Source: a virus
IMG/VR virus record: IMGVR_UViG_3300021957_000110
Span: 1-38,866 of that record
Direction: 5' to 3' (one strand)
DNA length: 38,866 bases
This document shows positions 37,358 to 38,866 of this stretch, in pieces (the stretch's first letter is position 1; each line of letters begins with the position of its first letter). The position numbers were made by a program, and so were the translations under genes. Below the pieces are notes generated by a model, which saw nothing but the letters and a program-made list of their open reading frames with translations, was not told where the DNA came from and did no database searches.

Positions 37358-38025
37358 GTTTCTTCCCAATTTTTCACTTGGTGGACTGTGCCACCTTGAT
37401 GAGCTACTTCTAAAGCCAAGGTATAATCATTACCACCAGGTTCCATTTTATCACCAAAAAAAGTGATTGGTTCAGTTGGACCAAAGTCGTGTATAATTTG
37501 TGCCTTATCATAGCCCTTTTTCATAATATCAATGCCAGTTTCACCTGCAACTTGTATATCATAATCAACCCATACTCTTTGTAGATTTTCTACAAGAAGC
37601 GCGCGTTCATTACTTTTGTTATCAAATTTTACATAATCTGCTCTTTCAGAAAGTGTAGCATTCCTACCCAAGGTACTAAAATTAAATAAGCCAGGTCTCA
37701 CATCAAAGTGGTTTCCAGTCTTATTAGGTGCTAAACTAAGCTCTAAAGCTCTTCCCAGAATAGATTTCCACTCATCTGGCATTGTCATTTCATTACGTTT
37801 AATGTTTTTGGATTGTTCCCAGACATCATTACCAGCGCAGTTATAAACTCTGATACAAGCGTGGTAATGATACCCAACTTGCTCAAGTGTTTTTACCTTA
37901 TCAGATCCAGTAACCATATAGGTAGCGTTATGAGTTTGAAAGTGTTCAAACCAATTAGAAAACTCCTTATTCATTTGACCACGGCTAGGTGTTAAGGTTC
38001 CGTCAACATCAAAAATATAGTGCAT
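37336..38025 (-). CDS. Eukaryotic-type phosphomannomutase-like HAD protein
   Basis: 229 aa, near PMM2 (246). IFDVDGTLTPSRGQ carries the nucleophile Asp pair of HAD enzymes. VTGSDKVKTLEQVG, GNHFDVRPGLFNFSTLGRNA (compare FIEFRNGMLNVSPIGR of PMM2) and ITFFGDKMEPGGNDYTLA (compare FFGDKTxPGGND) match the eukaryotic PMM family closely, unlike bacterial ManB. It would interconvert mannose-6-P and mannose-1-P, supplying NDP-mannose-type sugars, though a phosphatase role is possible. Its stop region overlaps the TagD-like gene. Confidence 0.82.
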   Translation of the reverse strand: MHYIFDVDGTLTPSRGQMNKEFSNWFEHFQTHNATYMVTGSDKVKTLEQVGYHYHACIRVYNCAGNDVWEQSKNIKRNEMTMPDEWKSILGRALELSLAPNKTGNHFDVRPGLFNFSTLGRNATLSERADYVKFDNKSNERALLVENLQRVWVDYDIQVAGETGIDIMKKGYDKAQIIHDFGPTEPITFFGDKMEPGGNDYTLALEVAHQGGTVHQVKNWEETWQILKQ

Positions 38026-38384
38026 CAGTTGTAACCTAACACTGCTACATGATCGTACCGTGCTCCATTAAATACGCAGATGAAATAAGCACCGTATGGT
38101 CCAGCAGTCACCTTGTGAAATACATTATCTTGAATAAGAAAAATATCTCCAGCCACAAACTTATGCTCTACACCGTCAAGTTCCATAATACCATTTCCGC
38201 TTTGGAAGATATACACCTCTTCTTGACCCTCATGTTTATGCCCATTTGTAGCGCAATCTGGATTAAGTCGAGTAGATGAGAGTACAACATCGTTCAGAAT
38301 TGTGTTGTCTGTTACGACGTATCGCTCATCTTCTTTTGCAATCTCACCACCAACATCGTTGATGCTAACCCTCAAGTTGTTCAT
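38025..38384 (-). CDS. Cupin-domain protein (sugar-isomerase-like)
   Basis: 119 aa. GHKHEGQEEVYIFQSGNGIM with ELDGVEHKFVAGDIFLIQDN, then VFHKVTAG, is the two-part cupin core, with His-x-His-x(n)-Glu and a distal His for a metal. It fits mannose-6-phosphate-isomerase or dTDP-sugar cupin types. Next to a PMM-like gene (1-base overlap), it is likely part of the same sugar pathway. Confidence 0.75.
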   Translation of the reverse strand: MNNLRVSINDVGGEIAKEDERYVVTDNTILNDVVLSSTRLNPDCATNGHKHEGQEEVYIFQSGNGIMELDGVEHKFVAGDIFLIQDNVFHKVTAGPYGAYFICVFNGARYDHVAVLGYN

Positions 38385-38724
38385 TCATACCTCCAACAGA
38401 TTCTCGTTTAATGTCATTGTGATTAAATTCTGCCCAATACAGTTCGTATGCTATCCCATCGGCTAGGCATTCAAACTGATGATATACGCCAGGTTTTACT
38501 TTAGTGTAATCGCCAGCAATGAGAATGGTCTCGTCCACTAGGTCATAGTCTTTCTGCCATACACGAACAAGCATGCTACCAGACTCGACATAGAAGCCAT
38601 TCCATTTGAATTCGTGGAGGTGCTTTGAACAAACACCTCCCTTATTCATTTCGATACGATGAAACTCCAAGGCACCATTTGCCTCAATTAGTTCAGTCGT
38701 ACCCCATACTTTACCTGCAAACAT
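38365..38724 (-). CDS. Cupin-domain protein (sugar-isomerase-like)
   Basis: 119 aa. KHLHEFKWNGFYVESGSMLV, a metal-binding cupin start, is followed by LIAGDYTKVKPGVYHQFECL, giving the distal His. It starts MFAGKVWGTTELIEANGALE, as in phage homologues of the mannose-6-phosphate isomerase type. A second cupin in tandem suggests a heteromer or two steps. It overlaps the next cupin by 20 bases. Confidence 0.75.
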   Translation of the reverse strand: MFAGKVWGTTELIEANGALEFHRIEMNKGGVCSKHLHEFKWNGFYVESGSMLVRVWQKDYDLVDETILIAGDYTKVKPGVYHQFECLADGIAYELYWAEFNHNDIKRESVGGMNEQLEG

Positions 38725-38866
38725 TTACTCAGAAGCCTCGTGAGTATGTTCTACTTGTGAGTGCTGATGATTTGCAATGGCATCAGTATTCTGATTTACT
38801 TGCCAAGTAGTAAAGAACAAAGCAACTGCTGTAAGTGGCAAGACAACTCCTACCAAGATTCGTTTA
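38725..38866 (-). CDS. Partial membrane protein, runs off right edge
   Basis: The last 46 residues of a minus-strand gene: a hydrophobic segment (ILVGVVLPLTAVALFFTTW) and a His-rich tail (ANHQHSQVEHTHEASE). The TAA (38725-38727) abuts the ATG of the following cupin gene. The N-terminus is outside the window. Confidence 0.65.
   Translation of the reverse strand, partial: KRILVGVVLPLTAVALFFTTWQVNQNTDAIANHQHSQVEHTHEASE

Noticed and set aside
1-38866. tRNA genes, CRISPR arrays, transposases, integrase or attachment sites
   Set aside because: None was seen. Intergenic gaps were checked by eye for tRNA folds and repeats. The tmRNA gene, a common integration target, has no integrase nearby and no flanking duplicate of its 3' end was noticed.

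Overview
The window reads as part of a tailed, T4-like (myovirus-type) phage genome that infects a marine alphaproteobacterium. The phage assignment rests on T4-type replication genes: RNase H, gp41 helicase, UvsX recombinase and gp45 clamp. It is also supported by tightly packed, start/stop-overlapping genes nearly all on the minus strand, a spanin pair, T4-style late promoters (TATAAATA) and a bank of basic late proteins. The host inference rests mainly on a circularly permuted, two-piece tmRNA gene at about 25895-26222. Its tag (ANDNFAPSEFALAA) and gene order are those of alphaproteobacteria. A marine habitat is inferred from gene content (class II B12-dependent ribonucleotide reductase, ThyX, 2OG oxygenases) and is less certain.

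Layout, left to right. 1-4300: small genes, an SprT-like HExxH protein, a miniature short-chain-dehydrogenase-like gene on the plus strand, RNase H, a GIY-YIG protein and a 2OG-type oxygenase. 4298-6520: class II ribonucleotide reductase behind two tandem promoters. 6813-17164 (read right to left): a late operon starting at a TATAAATA promoter. It encodes mostly Lys-rich proteins, several of which share a short N-terminus resembling the T4 capsid-targeting sequence with a (L/I/V)xE cleavage site. One of these carries a nucleotidyltransferase domain and another a ligase-like KWDG motif. The operon ends with overlapping inner/outer spanins and an FkbM methyltransferase. 17219-19800: small early-type genes, a DUF932 protein and an Asp/Asn-hydroxylase-like protein.

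19855-25871: an envelope-directed block with coiled-coil and small membrane proteins (holin candidates), a thermonuclease-like protein, a class 3 lipase and six proteins with Sec-type signal sequences, including a small outer-membrane-barrel-like protein. The tmRNA gene follows, then a SleB-type cell wall hydrolase. 27645-35030: the DNA metabolism operon, with a 2OG oxygenase, ThyX, gp41 helicase, nucleotidyltransferase, APS-kinase-like kinase, a second 2OG oxygenase, UvsX, a UDP-glucose-dehydrogenase-like pseudoenzyme and the gp45 clamp. 35101-38724: a nucleotide-sugar block with UDP-glucose dehydrogenase, UDP-glucuronate 4-epimerase, a glycerol-3-phosphate-cytidylyltransferase-like protein, a eukaryotic-type phosphomannomutase-like HAD protein and two cupins. 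Partial genes run off both ends.

Regulation visible in the sequence: at least fourteen near-perfect sigma70-type promoters (TTTACA, 17-base spacer, TATAAT-like), often preceded by AGGGG and an A/T-rich upstream element; four copies of a 20-base imperfect palindrome (GTGTAACATTTATGATACAC) next to some of these promoters; and three TATAAATA late promoters, two of them fused to the T-tract of an upstream terminator. The most notable items are the phage-borne permuted tmRNA, the set of putatively head-packaged proteins with a common targeting/cleavage motif, the secreted-protein block, the UDP-glucose-dehydrogenase pseudoenzyme beside the replication genes and the eukaryotic-type phosphomannomutase homologue. 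All assignments are from reading the sequence by eye; no database search was run.
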